Assembly: GCF_030811855.1 (NCBI RefSeq)
Contig: NZ_JAUSRN010000008.1
Coordinates: forward strand, 124,001-188,000
Reading direction: 5' to 3'
Source: Variovorax paradoxus
GTDB lineage: Bacteria > Pseudomonadota > Gammaproteobacteria > Burkholderiales > Burkholderiaceae_C
Length of the DNA stretch: 64,000 nucleotides
Shown: positions 55,202 through 64,000 of the stretch, in pieces
Layout: every line of letters begins with the position of its first letter
Numbering within the stretch: the first letter of the stretch is position 1
Translations under genes and position numbers: made by a program
The notes under the pieces: generated by a model
What the model was told of the DNA's origin: nothing
Database searches by the model: none
The model's input: only the letters and a program-made list of their open reading frames with translations

Positions 55202-58200
55202 TTGACGACCACGACACCTTCCGCTCCCTTGCGCATCGACTTTCCCGAATCGCTTCCGGTCTCCGGCCGGCGCGACGAGATCATGGCCGCCATCGAGGCG
55301 CACCAGGTGGTGATCGTCTGCGGCGAAACCGGCTCGGGCAAGACCACGCAGCTGCCGAAGATCGCGCTGGCGCTCGGCCGCGGCAAGCTCAACGCGCCGC
55401 CGGGCAAGGGCCGGCTCATCGGCCACACGCAGCCACGCCGCATTGCCGCCAGCTCCGTGGCCAAGCGCATCGCCGAAGAACTGAAGACGCCGCTGGGCGA
55501 CGTGGTCGGCTTCAAGGTGCGCTTTCAGGACAGGCTGAGTCGCGACGCCTCGGTCAAGCTCATGACGGACGGCATCCTGCTGGCTGAGACCCAGACCGAT
55601 CCGCTGCTCAAGGCCTACGACACGCTGATCATCGACGAGGCGCACGAGCGCTCGCTGAACATCGACTTTCTGCTGGGCTACCTGCGCGAGATTCTTCCGC
55701 GACGGCCCGACATGAAGGTGATCGTCACGTCGGCCACCATCGACGCCGATCGATTCGCCCAGCATTTCGCCTCGGCCAACGGCCCGGCGCCGATCATCTA
55801 TGTATCGGGGCGCACCTTTCCGGTCGAGCAGCGCTACCGGCCCTTCGAGGAATCGCGCGAGCATGACCTGAACGACGCCATTGCCGATGGCGTCGACGAG
55901 CTCTGGCGCGATCCGCACAACGCGGGCGACATCCTCGTCTTCCTGCCCGGCGAGCGCGAGATCCGCGAGGCGGCCGACCATCTGCGCCGGCACCTGAGCC
56001 ACCAGCCGCTGCTGCGCAACGCCGAGGTGCTGCCGCTGTTCGCGCGGCTGTCGGGCCCAGAGCAGGACCGCATCTTCGACGGCCACACGGGCCGGCGCAT
56101 CGTGCTGGCCACCAACGTGGCGGAAACCTCGCTCACCGTGCCGGGCATCCGCTACGTGATCGACACCGGCACTGCGCGCGTCAAGCGCTACAGCTTCCGC
56201 AGCAAGGTCGAGCAGCTGCTGGTCGAGCCGATCAGCCAGGCCGCGGCCAACCAGCGCGCCGGCCGCTGCGGCCGCGTGGCCAACGGCATCTGCATCCGTC
56301 TCTATGAGGAGAAGGACTTCGAAGGCCGCGCGCGTTTCACCGATCCGGAAATCCTGCGCTCGTCGCTGGCGGGCGTGATTTTGCGGATGAAGTCGCTGCG
56401 CCTTGGCGACGTGGCGCGGTTCCCGTTTCTTGAGGCGCCTTCGCCGCGTGCCATTGCCGACGGCTATCAGCTGCTCAACGAGCTCGGCGCGGTCGATGAC
56501 GCGAACGAGCTCACCGCCACGGGCGCCGAACTCGCCAAGCTGCCGCTCGACCCGCGCGTGGGGCGGATGATTCTTGAAGCCCGCACGCGCGGCGCGCTCG
56601 AAGAAGTACTCGTCATTGCGTCGGCCCTCAGCGTACAAGACGTGCGCGACCGCCCGATGGACGCGCAGCAGCAGGCCGACCAGGCGCATTCGAAATTCGA
56701 CGACGAGAAGAGCGAGTTCAGCGGCTACCTGCGGCTGTGGAAATGGATCGCCGATGCGCGCGGCGGCCACGGAGACACTCACAAGCTCAGCAACCGGCAG
56801 TACGAGCAGCTGCTGCGCCAGAACTTCATCAACATCCGCCGCGTGCGTGAATGGCGCGACATCCACTCGCAGCTGCTCACCGTGGTGACCGAGCACAAGT
56901 GGCGCATCAACGCGGAGCCTGCCGGCTATGAACCGCTGCATCTTTCGATGCTCGCGGGCCTGCTCGGCAACGTCGGCTGGAAGCTCGAGGATGACGAGGC
57001 GTACCTCGGCGCGCGCGGCATCAAGTTCTACAAGCATCCGGGCGCTCACCTGAAGAAGAAGCCGGGGCGCTGGATCGTCGCGGCCGAGCTGGTAGAGACC
57101 ACACGTCTCTTTGGCCGAGGCATTGCCAACATCGAGCCCCAGTGGCTCGAACAGGTGGCGGGCCATTTGCTGAAGAAGCAACTGCTCGATCCGCACTGGG
57201 AGAAGAAGGGCGCGCAGGTGTCGGCACTGGAGCGCGCAACGCTCTATGGGCTCGTGGTCTATAGCGGCCGCCGCGTGGATTTCACCAAGGTCGATCCCGT
57301 AGCTGCGCGCGAGATCTTCATCCGCGAAGCACTGGTCGGCGGGCAATGGGAGAGCAAATTCCCATTTCTCGTGGCCAACCGCAAGCTGGTGCGCGAGGTC
57401 GAAGGGCTGGAGCACAAGTCGCGCCGGCAAGACGTGCTGGTCGACGACGAGCTGATCTTCGCCTTCTACGACGCCCAGCTGCCTGCCGACGTGGCGAGCG
57501 GCATCACCTTCGAGAACTGGTACCGCCACGCCTCGAAGGAGCAGCCGCGCCTGCTCTTCCTGACACGCGAAGAACTGATGCGCCACCAGGCGGCCGGCAT
57601 CACCACACAGTCGTTTCCGTCCACACTGAAGCTCGGTGGAGTCGACTGCGCGGCCACCTACCTGCACGAACCCGGCGATGCGAAGGACGGCCTCACGGTC
57701 AGCGTGCCGCTGTTCGTGCTCAACCAGGTGAGTGAAGAGCGCTGCGAATGGCTGGTGACGGGCATGCTCAAGGACAAGATCCAGGCGCTGCTCAAGAGCC
57801 TGCCGCAGCGTCCGCGCTCGCGGCTGGTGCCGCTGCCCGATTCGGCGGCAAAGCTCGCGGAAGAACTCTCGGCGCCCGAGGTGTTCGGCCACGGCTCGCT
57901 GACCGACGTGCTCCTGAAGCGCGTTCGAGATGCGACGAGCATCGATGTGAAGCGTGCCGACTTCAAGCTAGACATGCTGCCGCCGCACTTGTTCATGAAC
58001 CTGCGCATCGTGGACGAGCACGGACGCCAGCTGGGCATGGGGCGCAACCTGGGCGCGCTCAAGGCAGAGCTGGGCGTGCAGGCGCGGGGCGCCTTTCAAG
58101 CGCTGGCGGGGCTCAACGTGAAGGCGTCGCCCGACCGAAAGCCTGCGGAAGCCGCAGAAGGACAGGCGCAAGCCAAAGGCCGTGCCGCCGCGCCGGCTCC

Positions 58201-59071
58201 GGCAACGCCGAGCATGCCCGCAGGCCAGCGCTACACGAGTTGGAGCTTCGGCGAGCTTCCCGAACTGATGGAAGTGCGACGAGGCGCGCAGTCGCTCATC
58301 GGATTTCCCGCGCTGCGGGACGAAGGCGATGCCGTCACCATCGAGGTGTTCGACGAGCCGGCCGTGGCCGCCGCAAAGCACCGCGCCGGTCTGCGCCGCT
58401 TGTTTGCGCTGCAGCTGAAGGACGCGCTCAAGTACCTCGAGAAGAACATCCCCGATCTGCAGAAGATGGCAGTGGCCTACATGCCGCTAGGCACTTCAGA
58501 GGAATTGCGCACGCAGATCGTCGACGTGGCCATCGACAGGGCCTTTCTGCAGGAGCCGCTGCCAACTGATGAATTCGCCTTCAAGCGCCGCCTGGAAGAA
58601 GGCCGCGGTCGGCTCACCTTGATTGCCAACGAGGTGGCGCGGCTGGCATCGGTCATCCTCATCGAGTACGCCGCCGCGGCGCGCAAGATCAAGGACACCA
58701 AGATCCAGCCGGAGGCCGTGCAAGACGCCGCGCAGCAATTGCAGCGCCTGGTCGGCAAGCGCTTCATCGCGGATACGCCATGGACGCAGCTGCAGCATTT
58801 CGCGCGCTATCTCAAGGCCATCGTGCTGCGGCTCGACAAGCTGCGCGCCGATCCCGCCCGCGATGCCGCCAAGCTGGCAGAGCTTCGGCCGCAGGAGCAG
58901 CGCTATTGGCGGCTGGTGGCCGAGCGCAAGGGCGCGGTGGACGATCGCATGCTCGAATTCCGCTGGCTGCTCGAAGAGCTTCGCGTGAGCTTCTTCGCGC
59001 AGGAGCTGCGCACGCCACAACCGGTCAGCATCAAGCGGCTGGACAAGGCCTGGGCACAGCTGCAGGCCTGA
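55202..59071 (+). CDS. hrpA: ATP-dependent RNA helicase HrpA
   Basis: 1289 residues, DEAH-box helicase. GETGSGKT at residues 41-48, IIDEAHERS, SATID, then the helicase C-domain with GRTFPVEQRYRP and QRAGRCGRV; the long C-terminal part after residue 600 is the HrpA-specific region with OB fold and DUF3418. HrpA rescues collided ribosomes and remodels mRNA. The TTG start at 55202 is uncertain because no clear ribosome site precedes it; the next ATG (55283) would remove residues found in relatives. Confidence 0.92.
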   Translation: MTTTTPSAPLRIDFPESLPVSGRRDEIMAAIEAHQVVIVCGETGSGKTTQLPKIALALGRGKLNAPPGKGRLIGHTQPRRIAASSVAKRIAEELKTPLGDVVGFKVRFQDRLSRDASVKLMTDGILLAETQTDPLLKAYDTLIIDEAHERSLNIDFLLGYLREILPRRPDMKVIVTSATIDADRFAQHFASANGPAPIIYVSGRTFPVEQRYRPFEESREHDLNDAIADGVDELWRDPHNAGDILVFLPGEREIREAADHLRRHLSHQPLLRNAEVLPLFARLSGPEQDRIFDGHTGRRIVLATNVAETSLTVPGIRYVIDTGTARVKRYSFRSKVEQLLVEPISQAAANQRAGRCGRVANGICIRLYEEKDFEGRARFTDPEILRSSLAGVILRMKSLRLGDVARFPFLEAPSPRAIADGYQLLNELGAVDDANELTATGAELAKLPLDPRVGRMILEARTRGALEEVLVIASALSVQDVRDRPMDAQQQADQAHSKFDDEKSEFSGYLRLWKWIADARGGHGDTHKLSNRQYEQLLRQNFINIRRVREWRDIHSQLLTVVTEHKWRINAEPAGYEPLHLSMLAGLLGNVGWKLEDDEAYLGARGIKFYKHPGAHLKKKPGRWIVAAELVETTRLFGRGIANIEPQWLEQVAGHLLKKQLLDPHWEKKGAQVSALERATLYGLVVYSGRRVDFTKVDPVAAREIFIREALVGGQWESKFPFLVANRKLVREVEGLEHKSRRQDVLVDDELIFAFYDAQLPADVASGITFENWYRHASKEQPRLLFLTREELMRHQAAGITTQSFPSTLKLGGVDCAATYLHEPGDAKDGLTVSVPLFVLNQVSEERCEWLVTGMLKDKIQALLKSLPQRPRSRLVPLPDSAAKLAEELSAPEVFGHGSLTDVLLKRVRDATSIDVKRADFKLDMLPPHLFMNLRIVDEHGRQLGMGRNLGALKAELGVQARGAFQALAGLNVKASPDRKPAEAAEGQAQAKGRAAAPAPATPSMPAGQRYTSWSFGELPELMEVRRGAQSLIGFPALRDEGDAVTIEVFDEPAVAAAKHRAGLRRLFALQLKDALKYLEKNIPDLQKMAVAYMPLGTSEELRTQIVDVAIDRAFLQEPLPTDEFAFKRRLEEGRGRLTLIANEVARLASVILIEYAAAARKIKDTKIQPEAVQDAAQQLQRLVGKRFIADTPWTQLQHFARYLKAIVLRLDKLRADPARDAAKLAELRPQEQRYWRLVAERKGAVDDRMLEFRWLLEELRVSFFAQELRTPQPVSIKRLDKAWAQLQA

Positions 59072-59092
59072 CCCTGGCAGGCGGACGAAAAA

Positions 59093-59113
59093 AAGCCCGC
59101 TTGCCGCGGGCTT
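59093..59113. terminator. Bidirectional terminator between hrpA and the DUF3309 gene
   Basis: AAGCCCGC and GCGGGCTT pair around TTGCC. The leftward side has a strong T run (A run at 59087-59094) and ends the DUF3309 transcript; the rightward side has only a TTCTTT tail for hrpA. Confidence 0.8.
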
Positions 59114-59142
59114 CTTTCAGGTGCGCGAATTGTCCGGAAGCT

Positions 59143-59301
59143 TCATATGCGTCCCATGAGCACCAGGATGATGACGATCAGCAGAACCAGGCCCAGGCCA
59201 CCGCTGGGCCAGTAGCCCCAGCTCCGGCTGTAGCCCCAGCTCGGCAGCGCGCCTATCAACAGCAAGATCAAAACGATCAGCAGAATGAACGAGAGGGACA
59301 T
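59143..59301 (-). CDS. DUF3309-type small membrane protein
   Basis: 52 residues with two hydrophobic segments, SLSFILLIVLILLLIGALP and LGLVLLIVIILVLMGRI, separated by WGYSRSWGYWPSGG. This is the pattern of DUF3309 proteins, tiny membrane proteins of unknown role often linked to stress or stationary phase. AGGAG lies 7 bases before the ATG. It has its own candidate promoter and a terminator, so it is a single-gene unit. Confidence 0.8.
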   Translation of the reverse strand: MSLSFILLIVLILLLIGALPSWGYSRSWGYWPSGGLGLVLLIVIILVLMGRI

Positions 59302-59321
59302 GCTTTTCTCCTGGACGTTTG

Positions 59322-59351
59322 TTGTTACGAGCCTGCATGCTCGCTGTCCAA
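59322..59351 (-). promoter_or_regulatory. Candidate promoter of the DUF3309 gene
   Basis: On the minus strand TTGGAC (59346-59351) is followed by 18 bases and TAACAA (59322-59327), about 20 bases before the ATG. Confidence 0.4.
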
Positions 59352-59417
59352 GATCGAAAAACACGCCGGAAAGCCGCTCCTTCGGCGGTCAGGACTATCC
59401 TACCGGTGGCGTCGGCT

Positions 59418-60596
59418 TTATAGCCGTGCGAGGCGGTCCAGCGCGGCCAGCAGCGTCTCTTCCTTCTTGGCAAAGCAGAAGCGCACCACGCGCTGGTCGA
59501 AGCCGTTGCCATAGAAGGCCGACAGCGGAATGGCCGCCACGCCAATCTCGCGGGTCAGCCACAGGCAGAAGTCGGCCTCCGAAAGCTCGCTGACTGCGGA
59601 GATGTCGACGCACTGGAAGTAGCTGCCTTCGCTGCGAAGCAGCTTGAAGCGGGTTTTCTCGGCCAGGCCAGCGGCGAACAGGTCGCGCTTGCGCTGGTAG
59701 AAGGCCGGCAGTTCCAGGTAAGGCGCTGGGTCGGCCATGTACTGCGCGAGTGCATGCTGCATCGGCGTGTTGACGGTGAACACGTTGAACTGGTGGACCT
59801 TGCGGAACTCGGCCATCAGCGGTGCCGGCGCCGCCACGAAGCCGACCTTCCAGCCGGTGACGTGGTAGGTCTTGCCAAAGCTGCTCACAATGAAGCTGCG
59901 CGCGGCCAGGCCCGGGAAGCGCGCCACGCTTTCATGCTGGGCGCCGTCGTAGACCATGTGCTCGTAGACCTCGTCGGCAATCACGAACACGTCGGTGGGG
60001 GCGAGCAGCTCTTCGAGCTTGCGCATTTCGGCCGCGGTCCACACCGTCGCGCTCGGGTTGTGCGGCGTGTTGACGATGATGGCGCGCGTACGCGGCGAGA
60101 GGGCCGCAGCAATCTTGTCGAAGTCCGGCCGGAAGGTGCCAGGCACGAGCGGCACGCGCACCACGCTGCCACCGGCCAGTTCGATGTTGGGCACGTAGCT
60201 GTCGTAGCAGGGCTCGAGAACGATCACTTCGTCGCCCGCGCGCACCACCGCGAGGATGGCCGTGATGATCGCCTGTGTGGCGCCGGCGGTTACCGTGATC
60301 TCGTCGGCGGCGCTGTAGCTGTGGCCGTAGAGTGCCGCAATCTTGCCCGCAATGGCCTGGCGCAGTGCCGGGATGCCGGGCATCGGCGGGTACTGGTTAT
60401 GGCCCGCCGCCATGGCGGAGGTCACGTCCTCGAGCAGCTTCGGGTCGCAGTTGAAATCTGGAAAGCCCTGGCCGAGGTTCACCGCATTTTTCTCTGCCGC
60501 CAGCGCGGACATCACGGTGAAGATGGTAGTGCCGACCGCGGGCAGCTTGGTGCCGATGGCCGGTGTGCGGGGAGAGGAAGAGGTAGCAGTGCTCAT
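59418..60596 (-). CDS. ybdL: YbdL-type methionine/aromatic aminotransferase
   Basis: 392 residues, PLP fold-type I. It follows E. coli YbdL throughout: LPAVGTTIFTVMSALAAE, LGQGFPDFNCDPKLL, NTPHNPSATVWTAAEM, the PLP Lys in SFGKTYHVTGWKVGF, and FCFAKKEETLLAALDRL. YbdL prefers methionine as amino donor. It lies 28 bases after cysB and is probably transcribed with it, which fits sulfur amino-acid metabolism. Confidence 0.9.
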   Translation of the reverse strand: MSTATSSSPRTPAIGTKLPAVGTTIFTVMSALAAEKNAVNLGQGFPDFNCDPKLLEDVTSAMAAGHNQYPPMPGIPALRQAIAGKIAALYGHSYSAADEITVTAGATQAIITAILAVVRAGDEVIVLEPCYDSYVPNIELAGGSVVRVPLVPGTFRPDFDKIAAALSPRTRAIIVNTPHNPSATVWTAAEMRKLEELLAPTDVFVIADEVYEHMVYDGAQHESVARFPGLAARSFIVSSFGKTYHVTGWKVGFVAAPAPLMAEFRKVHQFNVFTVNTPMQHALAQYMADPAPYLELPAFYQRKRDLFAAGLAEKTRFKLLRSEGSYFQCVDISAVSELSEADFCLWLTREIGVAAIPLSAFYGNGFDQRVVRFCFAKKEETLLAALDRLARL

Positions 60597-60624
60597 GGTC
60601 GTGGTCGGAAGCCGGTGCTGGATC

Positions 60625-61566
60625 TCAGAGTTCGTAGTCTTGCTGATGGCCGCTCAGGGCCTTGGCGATCAGGTTGCGGTCGAGCCGGTCGGACAGCAGC
60701 TCGGCGAACTTGAACACGAAGTTTCGCAGGTAGGCGCTGCGCTTGAACGCCACGCGCGCGATGTTCTGTCCGAACACATGTCCCATGGGTCGCACCACGA
60801 GGTCGGCGTTCGATTCGTCGCGCACCGCCATCTCTGCCACGATACCCACGCCCAATCCTAGGCGCACGTAGGTCTTGATCACGTCGGAGTCGATCGCTTC
60901 GAGTGCGATACGCGGCGTGAGCTTCTTCTGCGCAAACGCATGGTCGATGCGCGTGCGGCCGGTGAACGACGGGTGGTAGGTGATGATGGGTTCGTGCGCC
61001 AGGTCCTCGAGCGAGATGCGGTCCTTGGCAGCCAGCGGGTGGTCCTTGGGGAGCACCAGCACGTGCTGCCATTCGTAGCAGGGCAGCGTCACAAGCTCGG
61101 TGTAGTCGGCCAGCGATTCGGTCGCAATGCCCACCTCGGCGATTTCGTCGATCACCATGCGCGCCACCTGGTCGGGCGAGCCCTGGTGCAGGCTGACGTT
61201 GACCTTCGGGTAGGCCTCGCGCAGCTTAGCCACCGGTACCGGCAGCACGTAGCGCGCCTGGGTGTGCGTGGTTGCGATGGAGAGGGTGCCGCTGTCTTGC
61301 GCGCTGAACTGCTCGCCAATGCGCTTGAGATTGCCGACCTCGCGCATGATCAGTTCGATGCTGGCAATCACATGCTGGCCCGGCTCGGTGACTCGCTTGA
61401 GGCGCTTGCCATGGCGGGCGAAGATCTCGACGCCGAGTTCTTCCTCCAGCTCGATGATGGCTTTCGACACCCCCGGCTGGGAAGTGTGGAGCGCCTTGGC
61501 CGCTTCCGTGAGGTTCAGGTTGCGCCGCACGGCCTCCTGAACAAACTTGAACTGGTGCAGATTCAT
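60625..61566 (-). CDS. cysB: CysB-type LysR regulator of sulfur metabolism
   Basis: 313 residues. The N-terminal winged helix-turn-helix is in LNLTEAAKALHTSQPGVSKAI; the effector domain has TTHTQARYVLPVPVAKL and the IDSDVIKTYVRLGLGVGIVAEMAV segment of CysB and Cbl. Such proteins activate sulfate assimilation genes when O-acetylserine or low sulfate signals need. A palindrome just before the ATG suggests autorepression. Downstream is the ybdL-type aminotransferase; upstream a CbiX-type chelatase. Confidence 0.9.
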   Translation of the reverse strand: MNLHQFKFVQEAVRRNLNLTEAAKALHTSQPGVSKAIIELEEELGVEIFARHGKRLKRVTEPGQHVIASIELIMREVGNLKRIGEQFSAQDSGTLSIATTHTQARYVLPVPVAKLREAYPKVNVSLHQGSPDQVARMVIDEIAEVGIATESLADYTELVTLPCYEWQHVLVLPKDHPLAAKDRISLEDLAHEPIITYHPSFTGRTRIDHAFAQKKLTPRIALEAIDSDVIKTYVRLGLGVGIVAEMAVRDESNADLVVRPMGHVFGQNIARVAFKRSAYLRNFVFKFAELLSDRLDRNLIAKALSGHQQDYEL

Positions 61567-61570
61567 ATCA

Positions 61571-61592
61571 AATTCCGTCTTATTACGGAATT
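61571..61592 (-). promoter_or_regulatory. Operator-like palindrome before cysB
   Basis: AATTCCGT and ACGGAATT form a perfect 8-base inverted repeat with a 6-base centre, an interrupted dyad of the T-N11-A kind bound by LysR regulators. A -10-like CATAAT lies at 61594-61599, so the predicted start falls inside the palindrome, and its near end is four bases from the cysB ATG. Confidence 0.6.
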
Positions 61593-61629
61593 CATTATGC
61601 CTTCGGAGTCTATGGAAATAGCCGCGAAT

Positions 61630-62004
61630 TCAAGATTTGCTTGCAATTCTGGCGAGTAATTCAACCAGTTCAGGTTCTTCGCCAACGATGCTGGCGAGCT
61701 GGAACTCGACTTGCGGCCAGGTGCCTTTGAGCGCATCGAGTTGTAGCGGCAGATCTTCGCGTGCGTGCTTTCCCATTCCGAGGAACAGCGGAACGACGCG
61801 AAGCGAACGGGCACCGCTCGCAATCAGAGCCGCGGCGGCGGTGCGCAAGTCAGGCGTGGCGAGTTCCATGTAGGCGCACACCACGCGGGCTTGCGGATCG
61901 AGCGCCGTGACGCGGGCAGCCACGGCCTCGATTGGCGCGCGCCAGCGCTCGTCGCGCGAACCGTGGGCCAAGAGGATGATGCCCCTTGCGTTGCCAACCG
62001 CCAT
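61630..62004 (-). CDS. CbiX/SirB-type sirohydrochlorin chelatase
   Basis: 124 residues, the short class. The metal-binding His are in IILLAHGSRDERW (near residue 14) and PLFLGMGKHAREDLP (near residue 79). It would insert iron (siroheme, for sulfite or nitrite reductase) or cobalt into sirohydrochlorin. Next to cysB, a siroheme role for sulfite reductase is favoured. It follows lptG by 14 bases. Confidence 0.85.
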   Translation of the reverse strand: MAVGNARGIILLAHGSRDERWRAPIEAVAARVTALDPQARVVCAYMELATPDLRTAAAALIASGARSLRVVPLFLGMGKHAREDLPLQLDALKGTWPQVEFQLASIVGEEPELVELLARIASKS

Positions 62005-62018
62005 CTTTTACTTCTCTT

Positions 62019-63128
62019 TTATCTTCGAAGAACCAGCCAACTGAACGCGGCAAGCGACATGACTGAATAAATGAGGCCCGGCGCCGCGGCTGTGAGCCAC
62101 GGCGACCAGTTGCTTAGGTTGCCGAGGTAGCCGAACACGTTGTTGAGCAAGAAGAAGCTGATGCCGATCATCACCCCGCCGAACACGTACGTGGTGATGC
62201 CGGCTTGGCGGAAGTGCAGGTACGCGAAGGGCAGGGCGAGCACCACCATCACGAGGCAGGAGAGCGGATAGAAGACCTTGCGCCAAAACTGGATCTCGTA
62301 GCGCTGCGCCGTCTGTCCGTTGGCTTCGAGATGGCTGATGTAGTCGAACAGGTCGATGGTTCCCATGCGGTCCGGCCGCAAAAGGGCCACCGACACCATC
62401 TCGGCCGTCAGCGTGGTTGGCCAGTCGAGTTGCGGCAGCTTGGTGGTGACGATGCGAGCCTTGTCGGCGGCCGTGCGCGTGTCGTAGTCCTGCAGTTCGA
62501 CGTCCGACAGGGTCCAGTGGTCGTCGTAGATGCGCGCCGTAGACGCGACGAGCTGCTTGCGCACATAGCCGTTGGCGTCGAACTCGAAGATGCGTGCATT
62601 CTTCAGCGAGCCATCGCGTGCAATGGACAGCACGTTGACGGCATAGGAGACGTTCTCGCGCTTTTCCTTGAGCCAGGCTCCGGTATTGCCCACCAGCGAG
62701 TACGAGCCCTGGTAGCGCGACTTGAGCAGTTGGCCGGTGCGCTCCGAGGCCGGCGCGATGTAGTCGCCGATGGCAAAGGTCAGCACGACGAAACCCACGC
62801 CGAGGAGCAGCAGGGTGCGCAGGGCGCGCCAAGGCCCGAGGCCGCTGGTGCGAAGAATGGTGTATTCGGAGCTCTGCGCGAGGCGTGCCATCACGAAGAT
62901 GCAGCCGATCAGCACGGTGATGGGAAGCAGCTCGTACAGGTGGCTCGGGATCAGCAAGGCAACATAAATCAGTGCCTGCGCGGGCCCGTAGGCCAAGCTC
63001 TCGGGTTTGCCGATGGACTGCAGTTCGTCGACGAAGTCGAAGAAGAAGAACAGGCTCAGGAAGCCGAGCGTCACGAAAGCCACGGCTTTCAGTGCCTCGA
63101 CATAGATCAGGCGTCGGATTGTTTTCAC
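62019..63128 (-). CDS. lptG: LPS export permease LptG
   Basis: 369 residues from a GTG overlapping the lptF stop (GTGA). Membrane helices at both ends (LYELLPITVLIGCIFVMARL; LSCLVMVVLALPFAYLHFRQ) surround a periplasmic jellyroll domain. YrdQ/LptG-type permeases form the LptB2FG complex that extracts lipopolysaccharide from the inner membrane. The last segments FGGVMIGISFFLLNNVFGYLG fit LptG. Confidence 0.93.
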   Translation of the reverse strand: MKTIRRLIYVEALKAVAFVTLGFLSLFFFFDFVDELQSIGKPESLAYGPAQALIYVALLIPSHLYELLPITVLIGCIFVMARLAQSSEYTILRTSGLGPWRALRTLLLLGVGFVVLTFAIGDYIAPASERTGQLLKSRYQGSYSLVGNTGAWLKEKRENVSYAVNVLSIARDGSLKNARIFEFDANGYVRKQLVASTARIYDDHWTLSDVELQDYDTRTAADKARIVTTKLPQLDWPTTLTAEMVSVALLRPDRMGTIDLFDYISHLEANGQTAQRYEIQFWRKVFYPLSCLVMVVLALPFAYLHFRQAGITTYVFGGVMIGISFFLLNNVFGYLGNLSNWSPWLTAAAPGLIYSVMSLAAFSWLVLRR

Positions 63129-64000
63129 GAGGTCGGGTCGATCTTTGCGGGCTGTGAGGGCAGGCCGCCGGCCATGACGCGCTCGGTCTTGCGCCGCCGG
63201 CCCCAGTTGTTGTTGCGCAGGATCAGCCAGGCGACGCCGATCAGGAGAACGCCGCCGTGCAGCACCAGCATGAAGGAGCCCATGCCGTAGCGGCCGGAGC
63301 TGATCCAGCTCTGGCCGAGGTTCAGCATGTTGTAGTAGACGACGAAGGCGAACAGCGCAAACAGCAGGTTCCCGCTGCGTCCCACGCGCGGATTGACACT
63401 CGACACGGTCAAGGCGAGCAGCACGAAATTAATGGCCGCCAGCAGCATGCCGATGCGCCAGGCCAGTTCTCCACGGCTTGCGTCGCCGGGCTCGCGCAGG
63501 AGCTGGAGCGTGGGCTTGGCGCGTGCTGGGGTGGTGTCGCCAGCCAAAGCCGCTGTGCCGCCGGCGCGCGTGCCGTAGGTTTCGAACTCGCTGATCTTGA
63601 GGCCGGCAGTGGGCAGCAGCGGCCGTTCGAGCCGCTGGCCGTTGCTCAGCATCAGGAAGCGGTTCTCGCCGATGTTCTCGATGCGCCCGCTGCGCGCGGA
63701 GGTCGTGATCTGCAGCCCGCGCTCGATGGCCCAGATGAAGACGTTGGTTGCGGTGGCGCCATCAGGCGTGTCCTTGTCGATGAAGAAGACGCGCATGCGC
63801 CCCGACGATTCGCGGAACTCGCCCGGCGTGACGCGTTCGATGTCGCTGCGCCGTTCATACTGCGCGCGCATGCCGATGGTCTGGGAGTTGGCCCAGGGCC
63901 AGCCCAGCAGCGCCATGACCGCGATCAGCGCAAGCACCGGCCACGCAAAGCGGAACAGCGGCTTGACGAAATCGGCCAGGCCGCGCCCGCTGGAGAACCA
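63125..64000 (-). CDS. lptF: LPS export permease LptF (N-terminus outside the window)
   Basis: About 291 residues are seen; the frame runs off the right edge. RFAWPVLALIAVMALLGWPWA is a membrane segment, then the jellyroll domain (SSGRMRVFFIDKD, FLMLSNGQRLE) and C-terminal helices (GMLLAAINFVLLALTVSSVNP; LLFALFAFVVYYNML). It pairs with LptG in the LptB2FG exporter. The stop overlaps the lptG GTG. Confidence 0.92.
   Translation of the reverse strand, partial: WFSSGRGLADFVKPLFRFAWPVLALIAVMALLGWPWANSQTIGMRAQYERRSDIERVTPGEFRESSGRMRVFFIDKDTPDGATATNVFIWAIERGLQITTSARSGRIENIGENRFLMLSNGQRLERPLLPTAGLKISEFETYGTRAGGTAALAGDTTPARAKPTLQLLREPGDASRGELAWRIGMLLAAINFVLLALTVSSVNPRVGRSGNLLFALFAFVVYYNMLNLGQSWISSGRYGMGSFMLVLHGGVLLIGVAWLILRNNNWGRRRKTERVMAGGLPSQPAKIDPTS

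Noticed and set aside
55190..57892. A 900-residue open frame opposite hrpA
   Set aside because: No family motif; it mirrors the codon structure of the DEAH helicase on the other strand.

Overview
The window is about 64 kb of dense, high-G+C chromosome from a betaproteobacterium of the Comamonadaceae, most likely Variovorax or a close relative. The basis is the protein families and their order (URC1/URC4 with a BMP-type importer, a xanthomonadin-type aryl polyene cluster with a XanB2-like chorismatase, the dapC-dapD-pilU-dapE-prmB block), many GTG/TTG starts and ATGA/GTGA overlaps, and two families of G+C-rich intergenic repeats. The genus is inferred; no rRNA is present. Coding density is very high: the only gene-free stretch above 300 bases is 44473-44905.

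Layout. 1-1893: end of a cardiolipin synthase-like gene, then sbcB. 1917-14888: a nucleobase locus read leftward from a recognisable promoter: urc1, urc4, upp, BMP-type binding protein, an MTAN-like lipoprotein nucleosidase, importer ATPase, two permeases and a small secreted protein. codA lies beyond a lower-G+C rightward pair, cysC plus a coiled-coil sulfotransferase, that looks inserted. Together these genes suggest base release outside the inner membrane, import, deamination, conversion of uracil to UMP and ring breakdown by the URC route. 14952-17269: DUF6152 and DUF6644 genes divergent from an ECF sigma/NrsF-type anti-sigma pair with a matching autoregulatory promoter. 17291-18799: a HerA-like ATPase.

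18850-31787: an aryl polyene (xanthomonadin-like) pigment cluster in two convergent arms. The rightward arm has ACP, membrane protein, ligase-dehydratase fusion, acyltransferase, LolA-like carrier, MMPL exporter, deacetylase, methyltransferase, dehydratase and ketoreductase. The leftward arm has a UbiE-like methyltransferase, chorismatase, acyltransferase and glycosyltransferase. No ketosynthase is present in the window.

31893-38919: yebC, purD, hemF, nadD, rsfS, rlmH, maf and rng, mostly overlapping. 38924-44509: msbA, divergent tolB-pal-cpoB, tcdA and tRNA-Lys with a terminator. 44906-53672, leftward: EcsC-like protein, ABC-F ATPase, prmB, dapE, pilU, dapD, dapC and a LysE exporter. 53705-59071: argA and divergent hrpA. 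59143-64000, leftward: DUF3309 protein, ybdL-type aminotransferase, cysB with a palindromic operator candidate, a CbiX-type chelatase, lptG and the start-truncated lptF.

The parts most worth attention are the URC/importer locus with its exported nucleosidase and atypical cytosine deaminase residue, the inserted sulfation pair, the pigment cluster without a ketosynthase, the sigma/NrsF promoter, and the RsfS with a histone H1-like tail. All functional statements come from reading motifs by eye; no database search was run.
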